This document shows, piece by piece, positions 52,545-62,495 of a DNA stretch of 64,000 bases (positions are counted from its first letter, which is position 1; each line of letters opens with the position of its first letter). Made by a program: the position numbers and the translations under genes. The DNA lies in NCBI GenBank assembly GCA_044464225.1, contig JBIQLN010000016.1:1-64000 (forward strand), written 5' to 3'. The stretch comes from 66-474 sp044464225. Lineage in GTDB: Bacteria > Pseudomonadota > Gammaproteobacteria > Xanthomonadales > Rhodanobacteraceae. The notes under the pieces were generated by a model that saw only the letters and a program-made list of their open reading frames with translations, made no database searches and had not been told where the DNA came from.

Positions 52545-52711
52545 TCTGTGCAAGCGTCCCTGGTTGCTGCTCCTCTGGATGCCTCGGAGACTTCATTCAT
52601 CGGGCCTCTATCCGGGAATGGCATCCATGACCTGGTCTTCCACACGCCCGCCCTGCCCGTGGGCGGCAGTCGAACGGCGCACCAGCCCGCATCGTCGTGT
52701 AGCATCGCGCG

Positions 52712-53914
52712 ATGGGCGATACCACCGCGATCCTGCTGGAAGTCTTCATCATCTTTGCCGCGGCACAGGTCGGCGGCGCGTTCGCACGCTGGGTTCGCCT
52801 GCCCGACGTGGTCGGCCAGATCGTGGCCGGATGCGTGGTGGGGCCGTCGGTGCTCGGCTGGATCACGCCGTCGGAGCCGCTGGAAGTGCTGTCGGAAATC
52901 GGCGTGGTGCTGTTGCTGTTCGCGGTGGGCCTGGAAACCCGACTCGATGATGTCAAACGCGTGGGAGGCAGCGCCTTCGCGGTCGGGTTGATCGGCGTGG
53001 TCGTGCCATTCGTGTGCGGCGCGTTCTGGGCGCATTCGATCGGACCCGACTGGCCGCGTTCGCTGTTCGTCGCCGCGGCGTTCGTGGCGACGTCCGCCGG
53101 TATCACGGCAAGCGTGTTGAAGCAGATGGGCGTGCTGCGGCGAACCGAAAGCCGCGTGATCCTGGGTGCGGCGGTAATCGACGACATTCTCGCGATGCTG
53201 CTGCTGGGCGTCGTGGTTGCGATCCAGGCGGGCGGCTCGCTGCGCGTCAGCCGGTTGCTGGTGGTCGCCGGCGAGGCGATCGGGTTCGTGCTGGTGGTCG
53301 GCTGGTTGGGCACGCTGATGATGCGGCGCAGCTCCCGGTGGCTGGAACGCACCCGCGATCCGATGTCGCCGCTGCTGATCGTGCTGATCCTGTGCCTGGG
53401 ACTGGCGTGGGTCTCGACACGTTTCGGGCTGGCCGCGATCATCGGTGCGTTCCTCGCCGGCATGATCGCGTCCGAGACACGCCAGCGCGCGCAACTGGAA
53501 GAGCAGATGCGGCCGTTGCTCGCCTTGATGACTCCGTTCTTTTTCGTGCTGACGGGGGCCAAGGTGGAACTTGCCCAACTCGCCAGCGGTGAGGCGCTGT
53601 GGCTGTTGCTGGTGGCCACCTCGCTGGCGCTTGTCACCAAGCTGGTCGGCGGATGGCTCGGCGCGCTGCGGCTGGGTCCACGCAGCGCACTGATCGTGGG
53701 GGTCGGCATGATGCCGCGCGGCGAAGTCGGGATCGTTGTCGCCGCGTTGGGGCTTGCTGCCGGCGTGTTCGGCCAGCAACTGTACGCGGTGATCATCGCG
53801 ATGTCGCTGCTCACCTCGGTGATCGCGCCGCCCTTCCTCGCGATGCTGCTGAAGGAACGGGGCCCGGATCAGGAAGTCCCCGACCCGGTGCGTTCCCGGG
53901 ACTCGGCTGTTTGA
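52712..53914 (+). CDS. CPA2-type cation:proton antiporter
   Basis: 400 residues, about 12 membrane helices, Na_H_Exchanger fold. LPDVVGQIVAGCVVGPSVLGW (helix 2), LLLFAVGLETRLDDV, and SAGITASVLKQMGVL with VILGAAVIDDILAMLLLG, which carries the Asp pair, are typical of KefB/GerN-like proteins. MMPRGEVGIVVAALG is the late-helix signature. There is no RCK/TrkA domain. It probably exchanges K+ or Na+ for H+. A 167-bp gap separates it from the MFS gene. Confidence 0.88.
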   Translation: MGDTTAILLEVFIIFAAAQVGGAFARWVRLPDVVGQIVAGCVVGPSVLGWITPSEPLEVLSEIGVVLLLFAVGLETRLDDVKRVGGSAFAVGLIGVVVPFVCGAFWAHSIGPDWPRSLFVAAAFVATSAGITASVLKQMGVLRRTESRVILGAAVIDDILAMLLLGVVVAIQAGGSLRVSRLLVVAGEAIGFVLVVGWLGTLMMRRSSRWLERTRDPMSPLLIVLILCLGLAWVSTRFGLAAIIGAFLAGMIASETRQRAQLEEQMRPLLALMTPFFFVLTGAKVELAQLASGEALWLLLVATSLALVTKLVGGWLGALRLGPRSALIVGVGMMPRGEVGIVVAALGLAAGVFGQQLYAVIIAMSLLTSVIAPPFLAMLLKERGPDQEVPDPVRSRDSAV

Positions 53915-53965
53915 CTGGCCGCATGCCGCTACTCGCTTGAGTCGCCGGCTTGCGTATGCGCGCTG

Positions 53966-54985
53966 TCAAGCGCGATTCGCGATGCCTGCCGCGACGGCAT
54001 CGAAGAACGCGTCCGGCAATTCGCCCGTCACCGGCACGCTCCACCACCCAGGCTGCGCGAACGGACGGCACTTCACGGCGTCCTTTTCCGTCATCAGCAC
54101 CGGCGCGCCGTCGCCGAAATCCAGCTCGCGGCACACGTAACGGTGGTGGTCGGGAAACGCATGTTCCACCACCTCGATGTCGAGCGCGCGCAACGCGTCG
54201 AAAAACCGGGGCGGGTGGCCTATGCCGGCCACGGCGTGGATGCGCGAACCCGAGAAATCCGTCAGCGCCCTGCGCGCTCCGTCATGCAGATTGCGCGCGA
54301 CGGCGCCGCGAAGGCGCATGGGAAATGCCGATCCCCCGCGGCGGAGATCCAACGATCCGACCCCCTCGGCACCCGCTGCATCGCCGACGGTCACCACCAC
54401 GAAGTCCACCTCGTCCAACCGCGCGGGCGGTTCGCGCAAGGGACCCGCGGGCAGCAAACGCCGGTTGCCCAGTCCGCGTGCACCATCCACGAGGCACACT
54501 TCGATGTCGCGCGCCAAGGCGTAATGCTGCAGGCCATCGTCGGCGATGACCACGTCGACACCTTCGCCAGGAAGCAGCGCTGCCGCCGCCGGGCGATCTG
54601 CGCCGATCGCCACCGGCGCACCCGTCCGCATGCGGATCAACGCAGGCTCGTCGCCGACCACCGCAGGATCGGGCCGCGCATCGAGCAGCATGGGGCCGCG
54701 CGCCGTGCCGCCGTAGCCGCGGCTGACCACCCCAGGCTTGAAGCCGCGCGCGCGCAGGGCCTCCACCAGCGCAATCGTTGCCGGCGTCTTGCCGGCACCG
54801 CCGGCCACGATATTGCCGACCACAACCACGGGTACCGGAAGCCGTTGTGCGCGCAACCAGCCGCGTCGGTACAGCGCGCGCCGAAAACGCACCACGCCGC
54901 CGTACAACGCCGCCAACGGCAGCGTCCACCAGGGCGACGCGCCGCCTTCGTACCAGCTTCGTTGCAGGGATTCTCCCGGCACCAT
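53966..54985 (-). CDS. lpxK: tetraacyldisaccharide 4'-kinase
   Basis: 339 residues; phosphorylates the lipid A precursor at the 4' position. The N-terminal helix is amphipathic (LPLAALYGGVVRFRRALYRRG), then VVVVGNIVAGGAGKTPATIAL holds the Walker A. SRGYGG, VGDEPALI, DDGLQHYAL and LMTEKDAVKC are the family motifs. It follows msbA (38-bp gap), the conserved msbA-lpxK pair for making and flipping lipid A. Confidence 0.95.
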   Translation of the reverse strand: MVPGESLQRSWYEGGASPWWTLPLAALYGGVVRFRRALYRRGWLRAQRLPVPVVVVGNIVAGGAGKTPATIALVEALRARGFKPGVVSRGYGGTARGPMLLDARPDPAVVGDEPALIRMRTGAPVAIGADRPAAAALLPGEGVDVVIADDGLQHYALARDIEVCLVDGARGLGNRRLLPAGPLREPPARLDEVDFVVVTVGDAAGAEGVGSLDLRRGGSAFPMRLRGAVARNLHDGARRALTDFSGSRIHAVAGIGHPPRFFDALRALDIEVVEHAFPDHHRYVCRELDFGDGAPVLMTEKDAVKCRPFAQPGWWSVPVTGELPDAFFDAVAAGIANRA

Positions 54986-55023
54986 CCATCTCCGTCAGCC
55001 CCGCCGATGCGGGATCGGACAAG

Positions 55024-56784
55024 TCACTGGGCAAACGCCGCCGTTTCGCGAAACTGCAGGTGATGCAGCGCCGCGTACTTGCCGTTGCGCGCCAGCAGTT
55101 CGGCGTGGCTGCCGCGCTCGGCGACGCGGCCCTGGTCGAGCACGACGATCTGGTCGGCGTGCTCGACGGTGGACAGGCGATGCGCGATCACGATCGTGGT
55201 GCGGTTCTTCATCAGGCGCGACAATGCGTCCTGGATCAGCCGTTCGGATTCGGTATCGAGCGCGCTGGTGGCTTCGTCCAGGACCAGGATCGGCGCATCC
55301 TTCAAAAGCGCACGCGCGACCGCGATGCGCTGGCGCTGGCCGCCCGAAAGCAGCGAACCGCCCTCGCCGACCCGGCTGTGGATGCCGTCGGGCAATGCGC
55401 GGATGAATTCCATCGCGTTGGCGGCTTCGGCGGCGGCGACGATGTCGGCTTCCCCGACATTCGCCAGCGCGCCGTAGGCGATGTTCTTCGCGATCGTGTC
55501 GTCGAACAGCACCACGTCCTGTCCCACCCACGCGATCTGGGCGCGCAGGCTGCGCAGCGTGTATGCGCCGAGCGGATGGCCGTCCAGCAGGACTTCGCCC
55601 GACGTGGGCTCGTAGAAGCGCGGAATCAGGCTGGCGAGACTCGATTTGCCGCTGCCCGAGCGTCCCACCAGCGCCGTGATCGAGCCACGGGGACACTCCA
55701 GCGAAATGCCCCGCAGCGCGGCCACACTTGCACCCGCATAGGTCAGGTGCACATCCCGGAATTCGATGTCGCCGCGGCAACGCTCCACGACCTTCGTCCC
55801 TTCGTCGCGTTCGGTTGGTGCATCGAGGACACCGAACAGTTCCTGCGCGGCGGCCAGCCCGCGCTGGATGTTCGACTGCACGGTGGTGAGGCGCTTCAAC
55901 GACGGCAGGATGCCGCCCATGCACAGGAACAGCGTGGCGAACGACCCGGCGGTGAACTGGTTGTCCAGCATGAACGGACGGGTCGCGAAAAACACGATCA
56001 ATGCCAGCGCGATCGCCGCCGCCAGTTGCACGAATGCGGTCGACAGGCCGTTCGTCGCGGCCACCTTGACGTTCAACTTGCGGGTCCGGTCGGTGACCTC
56101 GTCGAAGCGCTTCGCTTCGTAGTCCTGCCCACCGAACACCTTCACCTCGCGGTGCGCACCGACCACTTCCTCGACCACGCCGGTGACCCGCCCGACCACG
56201 TCCTGGATCGTCACGTTGATCCGCCGATAGCGGCGGCTGACGTAGGTGACCAGCAGTCCGATCATCGGCACCATCACCAGCAGCGCCAGTGAAAGCTCCC
56301 AACTGGTCCACAGCATCACCCCGACCAGACCGATCACCGTCAGCCCGTCCACGATTGCGATCTTGGCCGAATCGGTCGTAGCCTGCGCAACCTGCTCGCT
56401 GGTGTAGGTGATGCGCGATATCTGCTGCCCGGAGGATTCGTGGTCGAAAAACGCCGTGGGCATCCGCAGGTACTTGTCGAAGATGCGACGGCGCATGTCC
56501 TGCACCACGCCGCGACCGACGTAGGCCGAACCATAGGTTTCGACGTAGACCGCGATGCTTCGCACCAGGAAGATGCCGACGATGATCAGGGGCATCCAGA
56601 AGATCACCTGGGGATCGCGGACCACGAACAGTTTGTCGATCAGCGGCTTGATGACCCTCGCAAACAGCGTCATGCAGGCAGCGTCGGCCACCATCGCCAG
56701 GACGGTCGCGGCCACCACCGCGCGAAAAGGATGCAGCAGGCCGAACAACCGCCGGTAGGTCTTTGCGTCGGAAGCGGCCGTCAT
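55024..56784 (-). CDS. msbA: lipid A flippase MsbA
   Basis: 586-residue half ABC exporter. Six membrane helices span residues about 20-310. The nucleotide-binding domain has Walker A GRSGSGKSS, signature LLSGGQRQRIAVARAL, Walker B ILVLDEATSALD and the H-loop IAHRLST. It flips core lipid A across the inner membrane. The start overlaps the exbD stop (ATGA). Its neighbours are exbD and lpxK, the usual group order. Confidence 0.95.
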   Translation of the reverse strand: MTAASDAKTYRRLFGLLHPFRAVVAATVLAMVADAACMTLFARVIKPLIDKLFVVRDPQVIFWMPLIIVGIFLVRSIAVYVETYGSAYVGRGVVQDMRRRIFDKYLRMPTAFFDHESSGQQISRITYTSEQVAQATTDSAKIAIVDGLTVIGLVGVMLWTSWELSLALLVMVPMIGLLVTYVSRRYRRINVTIQDVVGRVTGVVEEVVGAHREVKVFGGQDYEAKRFDEVTDRTRKLNVKVAATNGLSTAFVQLAAAIALALIVFFATRPFMLDNQFTAGSFATLFLCMGGILPSLKRLTTVQSNIQRGLAAAQELFGVLDAPTERDEGTKVVERCRGDIEFRDVHLTYAGASVAALRGISLECPRGSITALVGRSGSGKSSLASLIPRFYEPTSGEVLLDGHPLGAYTLRSLRAQIAWVGQDVVLFDDTIAKNIAYGALANVGEADIVAAAEAANAMEFIRALPDGIHSRVGEGGSLLSGGQRQRIAVARALLKDAPILVLDEATSALDTESERLIQDALSRLMKNRTTIVIAHRLSTVEHADQIVVLDQGRVAERGSHAELLARNGKYAALHHLQFRETAAFAQ

Positions 56785-57209
56785 GACGCGGGCGCGCCCG
56801 ATGGCGGCGCGGTCGCGATCGACAGACGCGTGAAACCGAGCTGGCCCAGCGCGTCCATCGCGGTCACCACGGCCTGGTGCGGCGTCAGGCCGTCGGCGCG
56901 CAGCAGCACGGGACGCTCGCGGTCATCGCCTGCCACGGCCTGGATGGCGCGTTTCAGGGTGGATTCGTCATCACCGAGCACGCGGTTGTTGGCGACGAAG
57001 AAATGCCCCTCGCGGTCGACCACGACCACCAGCGTATCGCGCACCGGCGTACTGGCGGCGTCGCTGGCCTGCGGCAGCGACACTTTCATGTGGCCTTGTT
57101 GCACGAACGTCGTGGTCAGCACGAAGAACATCAGCAAGGTCAGCAGCACGTCGATCAAGCTGACCACGTTGATCTCGAATTCGTCGGCGTTGTCGTTGCC
57201 GATGCGCAT
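56781..57209 (-). CDS. exbD: ExbD/TolR family protein
   Basis: 142 residues with a single N-terminal membrane helix (about 13-36, INVVSLIDVLLTLLMFFVLTT) containing the conserved proton-carrying Asp, then a periplasmic domain with DREGHFFVANNRV. It works with an ExbB-like protein to use the proton motive force. It is 9 bp after exbB. No TonB gene is adjacent; in this group the pair may support lipid A export or a TonB-like function. Confidence 0.9.
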   Translation of the reverse strand: MRIGNDNADEFEINVVSLIDVLLTLLMFFVLTTTFVQQGHMKVSLPQASDAASTPVRDTLVVVVDREGHFFVANNRVLGDDESTLKRAIQAVAGDDRERPVLLRADGLTPHQAVVTAMDALGQLGFTRLSIATAPPSGAPAS

Positions 57210-57218
57210 ATGCTTCCG

Positions 57219-57890
57219 TCAACCCGCGACACGGGCGGGGCGGGGCGGCGAAGCCGACGACGCCATGCGCGTGTCGACCGGCGCCGGCCGTGCGATCGAC
57301 AACTCGTCCAGCAGTGCGGTCGCCTGCTTTTCCATCTGCACCACGTAGCCGCGCACGCGTGAGCGGAAATAGCGGTGCAATATGTACGCGGGAATCGCCA
57401 CCACCAGGCCGGACGCGGTGCACACCAGCGCTTCGCCGATGCCGCCCGCCATCTTCATCGGGTCGCCGACACCCGACACCATGACCGCGAGAAACATGCG
57501 GATCAATCCGAACACGGTGCCGAGCAGACCCAGCAGGGGACCGATCAAGGCGATCGTGCCGAGCGTATTGAGGTAGCGTTCGAGACCGTGTACCACGTGG
57601 CGCCCGGTATCCTCGATGCGCTCCTTGATTTCGGTGCGCGTGCGATGGCGCACGTCCAGGGCGGCGGCCAGAAGCTCGCCCAGCGGCGAGTTTTCGCGCA
57701 GAGCCTGGATGTGGGCGGGGTTCAGTTGCTGCGAGTGGGCCCAACTGCGCACCTGCTCGCCGAGCCCGGGCGGCAGCACCGCGTTGCGGCGCAGCGTCCA
57801 GAAACGTTCCAGCACGATCGCGAGGCCGATCGCCGAGCACGCCAGGATGGGCAGCATGCCCCAGCCGCCGGCCTTGAGGATTTCGAACAC
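57219..57890 (-). CDS. exbB: MotA/TolQ/ExbB proton channel family protein
   Basis: 223 residues with three membrane helices: about 10-28 (GMLPILACSAIGLAIVLER), 112-135 (LGTIALIGPLLGLLGTVFGLI), and 155-175 (GIGEALVCTASGLVVAIPAYI). The last two carry the ExbB proline-rich and Thr features. A GTG start at 57890 with GGAG upstream is used. It pairs with exbD and is 57 bp after comEC on the same strand. Confidence 0.9.
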   Translation of the reverse strand: MFEILKAGGWGMLPILACSAIGLAIVLERFWTLRRNAVLPPGLGEQVRSWAHSQQLNPAHIQALRENSPLGELLAAALDVRHRTRTEIKERIEDTGRHVVHGLERYLNTLGTIALIGPLLGLLGTVFGLIRMFLAVMVSGVGDPMKMAGGIGEALVCTASGLVVAIPAYILHRYFRSRVRGYVVQMEKQATALLDELSIARPAPVDTRMASSASPPRPARVAG

Positions 57891-57947
57891 GTGAAGCTCC
57901 GCCGCAAGGTGGTTTTGCGCCGCATGATAACAGCGTGTTCGCAGCCA

Positions 57948-60335
57948 TCAGCGTGACGCAGTCGACCCGTTGGACCCCCTTTCCCGCCAGTAGTGCGGCC
58001 GGCGCCGGCGTTCTTCGGCCACGATCCGGGGCGCAGCCGAAACCGGAAACCCGACCCTCACCGCCCCGGTCAGCGGGGTATTCAGCAGCGGGATGGCGAG
58101 TGCGTCGTAGCGCGCCACGACTTCCGGCGCCGGATGATGGTAGGCATTCAAATAGCCGGTGGAGGCAATGGCGAACACCGGGTGCAGCGCCCGCAGGTAA
58201 TCAATGCTCGAGGAGGTCTTGCTGCCGTGATGCGGCACGACCAGCACCAGCGGCGGCCCCGCCGGCACCGCCTGCGCGATGTCGGGCTCCACCCTGGACG
58301 AGGTGTCGGCGGGCAGCAGCAACCTTCCGCCCGCGCCCGTCACCAGCAGCACGCAACCGGCGTCGTTGCCCTTCACCTTCACCGGGGCGGGCGGGCGCAG
58401 CATCCGGAATGCGACGCCATCCCATTGCCATTGCTGGCCCGCATGGCATTGCCGCATCGGCACCGGGCCGCGTGCGGGTTCGCCGCCCCAGACATCGGTA
58501 CGCGGGTACGCCAGCAGCACCGACACGGCGCCGCCGGCGTGATCGTTGTCGCCGTGGCTGATGATCATGCGGTCGAGACGGGTGATGCCCAGCGCGTGCA
58601 GCGTCGGCACTACCGCCGCCTCGCCCAGGTCGAAGCCGGACGGGTAGCGCGCGCCCGCATCGACCAGCAGCGCGTGCGAGCGCGTGCGCACCAGTACCGA
58701 CAAGCCCTGCCCCACGTCGATCACGGTCGCCCGGAAGGCGCCCTCGCGCGGCGCGATGGTGCGCGGAAAACACAGCGGCAGCAGCAGCAACGCTCCAAGC
58801 GCGCGCGCGGGAACGCCGCGCGGCGCCAGCAGCCAGATCGATCCGATGCAGGCCAGCGCGAAAGCCGGCAATGAGGCCTCCGGCAGGTACTGCATCGCCG
58901 CCGGCCACGCGGCGAGATGCGCCAGCAGCCACCACAATGCGTCGACGAGGTGGGCGCACACCTGCAGCAATCCCTGACCTGCCCACGGCCACGTGAACAG
59001 CAGCGCGCATGCGGCGAGATCGATCGGCACGATCACGAAGCTGACGAACGGCACCGCCACCAAGTTCGCGAGCGGCGCAACCAGTGAAGCCTGCCCGAAG
59101 AACCAGACGGTCAACGGCAGCAGCGCCAGCGTCATCAGCAAGGGCACGAATCCGATTTCCTTGAGGTGTCCGCGCCAGCCGGTATCGCGCGCCAAGGTCC
59201 ACGCCAGCAACGCCACACCCGCGAACGACAACCAGAACCCCGCCGACAGGACCGAAAGCGGATCGACCATCAGGACCGCTGCGAGCGCCAGGCCGAACCC
59301 TTCGCCGAAACAGCCGCCACGACGCAGCAACCGCCACCCGGCGACGACCGCGATCATCAGCAGCGTGCGCGTGGTCGGCAGCCCGAAGCCGGCCAGCGCA
59401 CCGTATGCGAGCGCCGCGGGAAACGCGACCGCGGCTTCGGCCAAAGGCCGGGACAAGCGCAGGCCCAGTATCGGAAACAGCCACCAGACGAGCCTGACCA
59501 GCAAGGCACCGAACACCGCGGCCAAACCCACGTGGAATCCCGAAATCGCGATCAGGTGCGCGATGCCGGTCGCACGAACGACCTGCCAGTCGTGCTCGTC
59601 CAGCGCGCGTTCGTCGCCGACGGAAAGCGCCCGCAGCAGGCGCGCGGCGTGTACGTCGTTGGGCAGCGCCGCCCCGATCGCATCGGCGATGCGCGCCCGC
59701 ACGCCATCGACGCAGGCGCCCCCCGCGAGCATTGCATTGGCCGGATCTTCGCGAACGTAGCCGGTGGCAATGATGCCCTTCTGCAAGGCCGAGCGTTCGA
59801 AATCCATCCCGCCGGGGTTCACCAGCCCGTGCGGCCGCTTCATCCGCACCCGCAACCGCCAGGTCGTGCACGGCGCAATCGGGGGAGGCGCGTGCTTCCG
59901 CGAGGCATACCACGACAGCCGCACATGGCCGTGCACGGGAACCGGATTGCCCGCGAATTGCGCCGTTGCGATCTTGAAATCGAAGCGGGTCGAGCCCTCT
60001 TGCACGTGCGGCAAGTCGATCATCGTGCCAGTGACGACGATGTCCCGTTTTTCGAGCGCGTGTGGAAGGCGTGCGCCCATCGCGGAGTCCGCACGCCATG
60101 CGGTCCATGCGAACGCCGCCACGGCGATCGCGGCACACCAGGCGATCGTTGGCGGACGCCATCGCAGACATGCCCCGAACCCGATCAATGCCGCGCACGC
60201 GAACAAGCCATCCAGCCAGCGCGGGGGCAACACCGGCAGTACCTGCACGGCGACGGCACCGCACAGACCCGCAACCGCGACGGCCAGCATCCCCGGCCGG
60301 ATTCGGACAGCGCGGCTTCCCCTGCGCGCGCGCAC
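57948..60335 (-). CDS. comEC: DNA internalization protein ComEC/Rec2
   Basis: 795 residues; the inner-membrane channel for single-stranded DNA in natural transformation. An N-terminal membrane part with the DUF4131 OB-like domain (to about 190) precedes the competence domain (AISGFHVGLAAVFGALLV...), and a C-terminal metallo-beta-lactamase-like domain (IDVGQGLSVLV, SHGDNDHAGG, VPHHGSKTSS) is complete. It starts at GTG 60335, with ATG 60290 as an alternative. With pilW it suggests a working competence system, though other com/pil genes are outside. Confidence 0.92.
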   Translation of the reverse strand: MRARRGSRAVRIRPGMLAVAVAGLCGAVAVQVLPVLPPRWLDGLFACAALIGFGACLRWRPPTIAWCAAIAVAAFAWTAWRADSAMGARLPHALEKRDIVVTGTMIDLPHVQEGSTRFDFKIATAQFAGNPVPVHGHVRLSWYASRKHAPPPIAPCTTWRLRVRMKRPHGLVNPGGMDFERSALQKGIIATGYVREDPANAMLAGGACVDGVRARIADAIGAALPNDVHAARLLRALSVGDERALDEHDWQVVRATGIAHLIAISGFHVGLAAVFGALLVRLVWWLFPILGLRLSRPLAEAAVAFPAALAYGALAGFGLPTTRTLLMIAVVAGWRLLRRGGCFGEGFGLALAAVLMVDPLSVLSAGFWLSFAGVALLAWTLARDTGWRGHLKEIGFVPLLMTLALLPLTVWFFGQASLVAPLANLVAVPFVSFVIVPIDLAACALLFTWPWAGQGLLQVCAHLVDALWWLLAHLAAWPAAMQYLPEASLPAFALACIGSIWLLAPRGVPARALGALLLLPLCFPRTIAPREGAFRATVIDVGQGLSVLVRTRSHALLVDAGARYPSGFDLGEAAVVPTLHALGITRLDRMIISHGDNDHAGGAVSVLLAYPRTDVWGGEPARGPVPMRQCHAGQQWQWDGVAFRMLRPPAPVKVKGNDAGCVLLVTGAGGRLLLPADTSSRVEPDIAQAVPAGPPLVLVVPHHGSKTSSSIDYLRALHPVFAIASTGYLNAYHHPAPEVVARYDALAIPLLNTPLTGAVRVGFPVSAAPRIVAEERRRRPHYWRERGSNGSTASR

Positions 60336-60342
60336 GTCGGAT

Positions 60343-61074
60343 TCAGCCGGGTTGTTGCATCGGGTGCAGCGCCCCGCCGGTCAATTCCAGCACGCGATCC
60401 AGCCGGCGCGCGAGCCCCTTGTCGTGCGTCACCAGCACGATGCTGGTGCCGATTTCGCGGTTCAACTCCAGCATCAGTTCGTACAGCGCGGCGGCGTTTT
60501 GCTCGTCGAGGTTGCCGGTCGGTTCGTCGGCCAGCACGCACGCGGGCCGCGTCACCAGTGCGCGCGCCATCGCGCAGCGCTGGCGTTCGCCGCCCGACAG
60601 CTCCCCGGGCTTGTGCTCCAGGCGGTGGCCAAGACCCACTCGTCCCAGCAGCGCCTTCGACTGCCCGCGTGCCTCGGAAATCGGGGTGCCGCGGATCAGC
60701 AGCGGCATCGCGACGTTTTCCAGCGCGGTGAATTCCGGCAGCAGATGATGGAACTGGTAGACGAAACCGAGCGAACGGTTGCGCACGCGCCCGCGTTCGG
60801 CGTCGGGCAGCTTCGACAGCTCGCGGCCCTCCAGTTCCACGGCACCCTTGGTCGGCGTATCGAGTCCGCCCACGATGTGCAGCAGCGTGCTTTTGCCGGA
60901 CCCCGAAGCTCCCACGATTGCCAGCGTCTCGCCGCGCGCCAGTTCGAAACTGACGTCGTGCAAGACAGGCGTACGCAGGCTGCCTTCCTTGTATGTCTTC
61001 GCGATGTGGCTGACGCGAAGCACGGCTCCCTCGGTCGGGCCCGGCGCCGCAGTTGCCGAATCCCGCTTACTCAT
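60343..61074 (-). CDS. lolD: lipoprotein-releasing ABC transporter ATPase LolD
   Basis: 243 residues; ATPase that releases outer-membrane lipoproteins from the inner membrane. Walker A GASGSGKST, the Q-loop, the LSGGERQRCAMARAL signature and the ADEPTGNLD Walker B typical of the MacB/LolD group are present. The N-terminal 16 residues extend beyond E. coli LolD. It overlaps lolC by 8 bp and is 7 bp ahead of comEC, so comEC may be co-transcribed. Confidence 0.95.
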   Translation of the reverse strand: MSKRDSATAAPGPTEGAVLRVSHIAKTYKEGSLRTPVLHDVSFELARGETLAIVGASGSGKSTLLHIVGGLDTPTKGAVELEGRELSKLPDAERGRVRNRSLGFVYQFHHLLPEFTALENVAMPLLIRGTPISEARGQSKALLGRVGLGHRLEHKPGELSGGERQRCAMARALVTRPACVLADEPTGNLDEQNAAALYELMLELNREIGTSIVLVTHDKGLARRLDRVLELTGGALHPMQQPG

Positions 61075-62317
61075 AGCGCAACGCCTCCGCCGGTTGCGTC
61101 CGCGACGCGCGCCACGCCGGATAGATCGTCGCCAGCAGCGAGAACACGAATGCCATGCCGGTGATCCAGCCGACCGACGGCCAGCTCAGCTCGCTGGGCA
61201 CGTTGTTGATGTAGTAGACCGATTCGGGCAGGAACTGGTACCCCGTGAGGTTCTGGATGCCGTCCACGATGTTGGGCACGTTGATCGCGAGTGCCACGCC
61301 ACACACCACGCCGATCGCGATGCCCATCACGCCGATCAACAGGCCCTGGATCATGAACACGCCCATGATCGAACGCGGCGTGGCCCCCAGCGTGCGCAGG
61401 ATCGCGATGTCCGATTGCTTGTCGGTGACCAGCATCACCAGCGACGACACCAGGTTGAACGCCGCCACCGCCACGATCAGCGACAGGATGATGAACATCA
61501 CGATCTTCTCCATCGCGATCGCCTTGAAGAAGTTGGCGTGCTGCTGCATCCAGCCGCGCACCAGATAGGCGTCGCCCAGCCGATTGGCCAATGTCGATGA
61601 AACCTTGTTGGCGGCAAACAGGTCATCCAGTTTCAAGCGGATGCCGCTCGGGCCGCTCATCTGGTAGAACTTCTCGGCGTCATGCATGTTGACGATGGCG
61701 AGTCCGGAATCGTATTCCTGCATGCCGGCCTCGAAGATGCCGACTACCGTGAAGCGCCGCAGGCGTGGCACGACGCCTATGGGCGTGACACTGGCGCCTG
61801 AGGGCGGTGCATACACCACCACCTTGTCGCCCAGGTTGACGCCCAGCGTCAGGGCAAGGTCGCGGCCCAACACGATGCTCCACGAGCCCTCGGTCAGCGC
61901 GGACAACTTGCCTGCAATCATCTTGGAGCCGATGTCGGCGACTTTGGGTTCCTGCCCGGGCAGGATGCCGCGCACGATTGCGCCTTGGCTCGCCGCGTTG
62001 CCGTGAAGGAAACCTTCGCGTTCGACATAAGGCGCAGCGCCCTGTACGTGCGGATCCTGTTCGGCGATCGCCAGCGCCTTGTGCCAGTTCGGCATGCTCT
62101 CCGCGACGCCGGTGATCGTGGCTTGCGACACCATGCCCAGGATGCGCGAACGCAGCTCGGCGTCGAACCCGTTCATCACCGAGATCACGGTGATCAGCGC
62201 GGTGATGCCGACGATCAGCCCCAGCATCGATACGACGCTGATGAAGGATATGAAATGATTGCGCCGCTTGGCGCGGATGTAGCGGATACCGATGAAGAGC
62301 TCTAGGGGACGGAACAT
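61067..62317 (-). CDS. lolC: lipoprotein-releasing ABC transporter permease LolC/LolE
   Basis: 416 residues with four membrane helices: one near the N-terminus (FISFISVVSMLGLIVGITALIT) and three after residue 265, around a large periplasmic domain. LFIGIRYIRAKRRNHFISF and the ILRTLGATPRSIMGVFMIQG loop are LolC/E signatures. Only one permease gene is seen, consistent with LolF-type single permeases of some groups; a second copy could lie elsewhere. The start at ATG 62317 is used; the frame extends upstream into a repeat. Confidence 0.92.
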   Translation of the reverse strand: MFRPLELFIGIRYIRAKRRNHFISFISVVSMLGLIVGITALITVISVMNGFDAELRSRILGMVSQATITGVAESMPNWHKALAIAEQDPHVQGAAPYVEREGFLHGNAASQGAIVRGILPGQEPKVADIGSKMIAGKLSALTEGSWSIVLGRDLALTLGVNLGDKVVVYAPPSGASVTPIGVVPRLRRFTVVGIFEAGMQEYDSGLAIVNMHDAEKFYQMSGPSGIRLKLDDLFAANKVSSTLANRLGDAYLVRGWMQQHANFFKAIAMEKIVMFIILSLIVAVAAFNLVSSLVMLVTDKQSDIAILRTLGATPRSIMGVFMIQGLLIGVMGIAIGVVCGVALAINVPNIVDGIQNLTGYQFLPESVYYINNVPSELSWPSVGWITGMAFVFSLLATIYPAWRASRTQPAEALRYE

Positions 62318-62362
62318 GAAAGTCGGGATTGGGGATGGGTTTGGAAAGCGTCGCTCAACTGC

Positions 62363-62395
62363 CGTCATTCCCCCTGGAAGCGGGGGCCCGGTGAT
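62363..62395. repeat. REP-like unit upstream of lolC
   Basis: CCGTCATTCCCCCTGGAAGC followed by GGGGGCCCGGTGA: the CGTCATTCC edge with a CCCC/GGGG hairpin. It is a diverged member of the family seen at 856. It lies in the 178-bp space between ygfX and lolC, together with a possible second half to about 62425. Confidence 0.5.
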
Positions 62396-62495
62396 TCCGA
62401 TTCGCCGATAGCGGGTGGAACCCGGGCCGCCAACCCTTGCCCGGATGCAGTGCAGCGTGAAGGAAAAGGACCGGTGCGGCAAGCGGTTCAGACCG

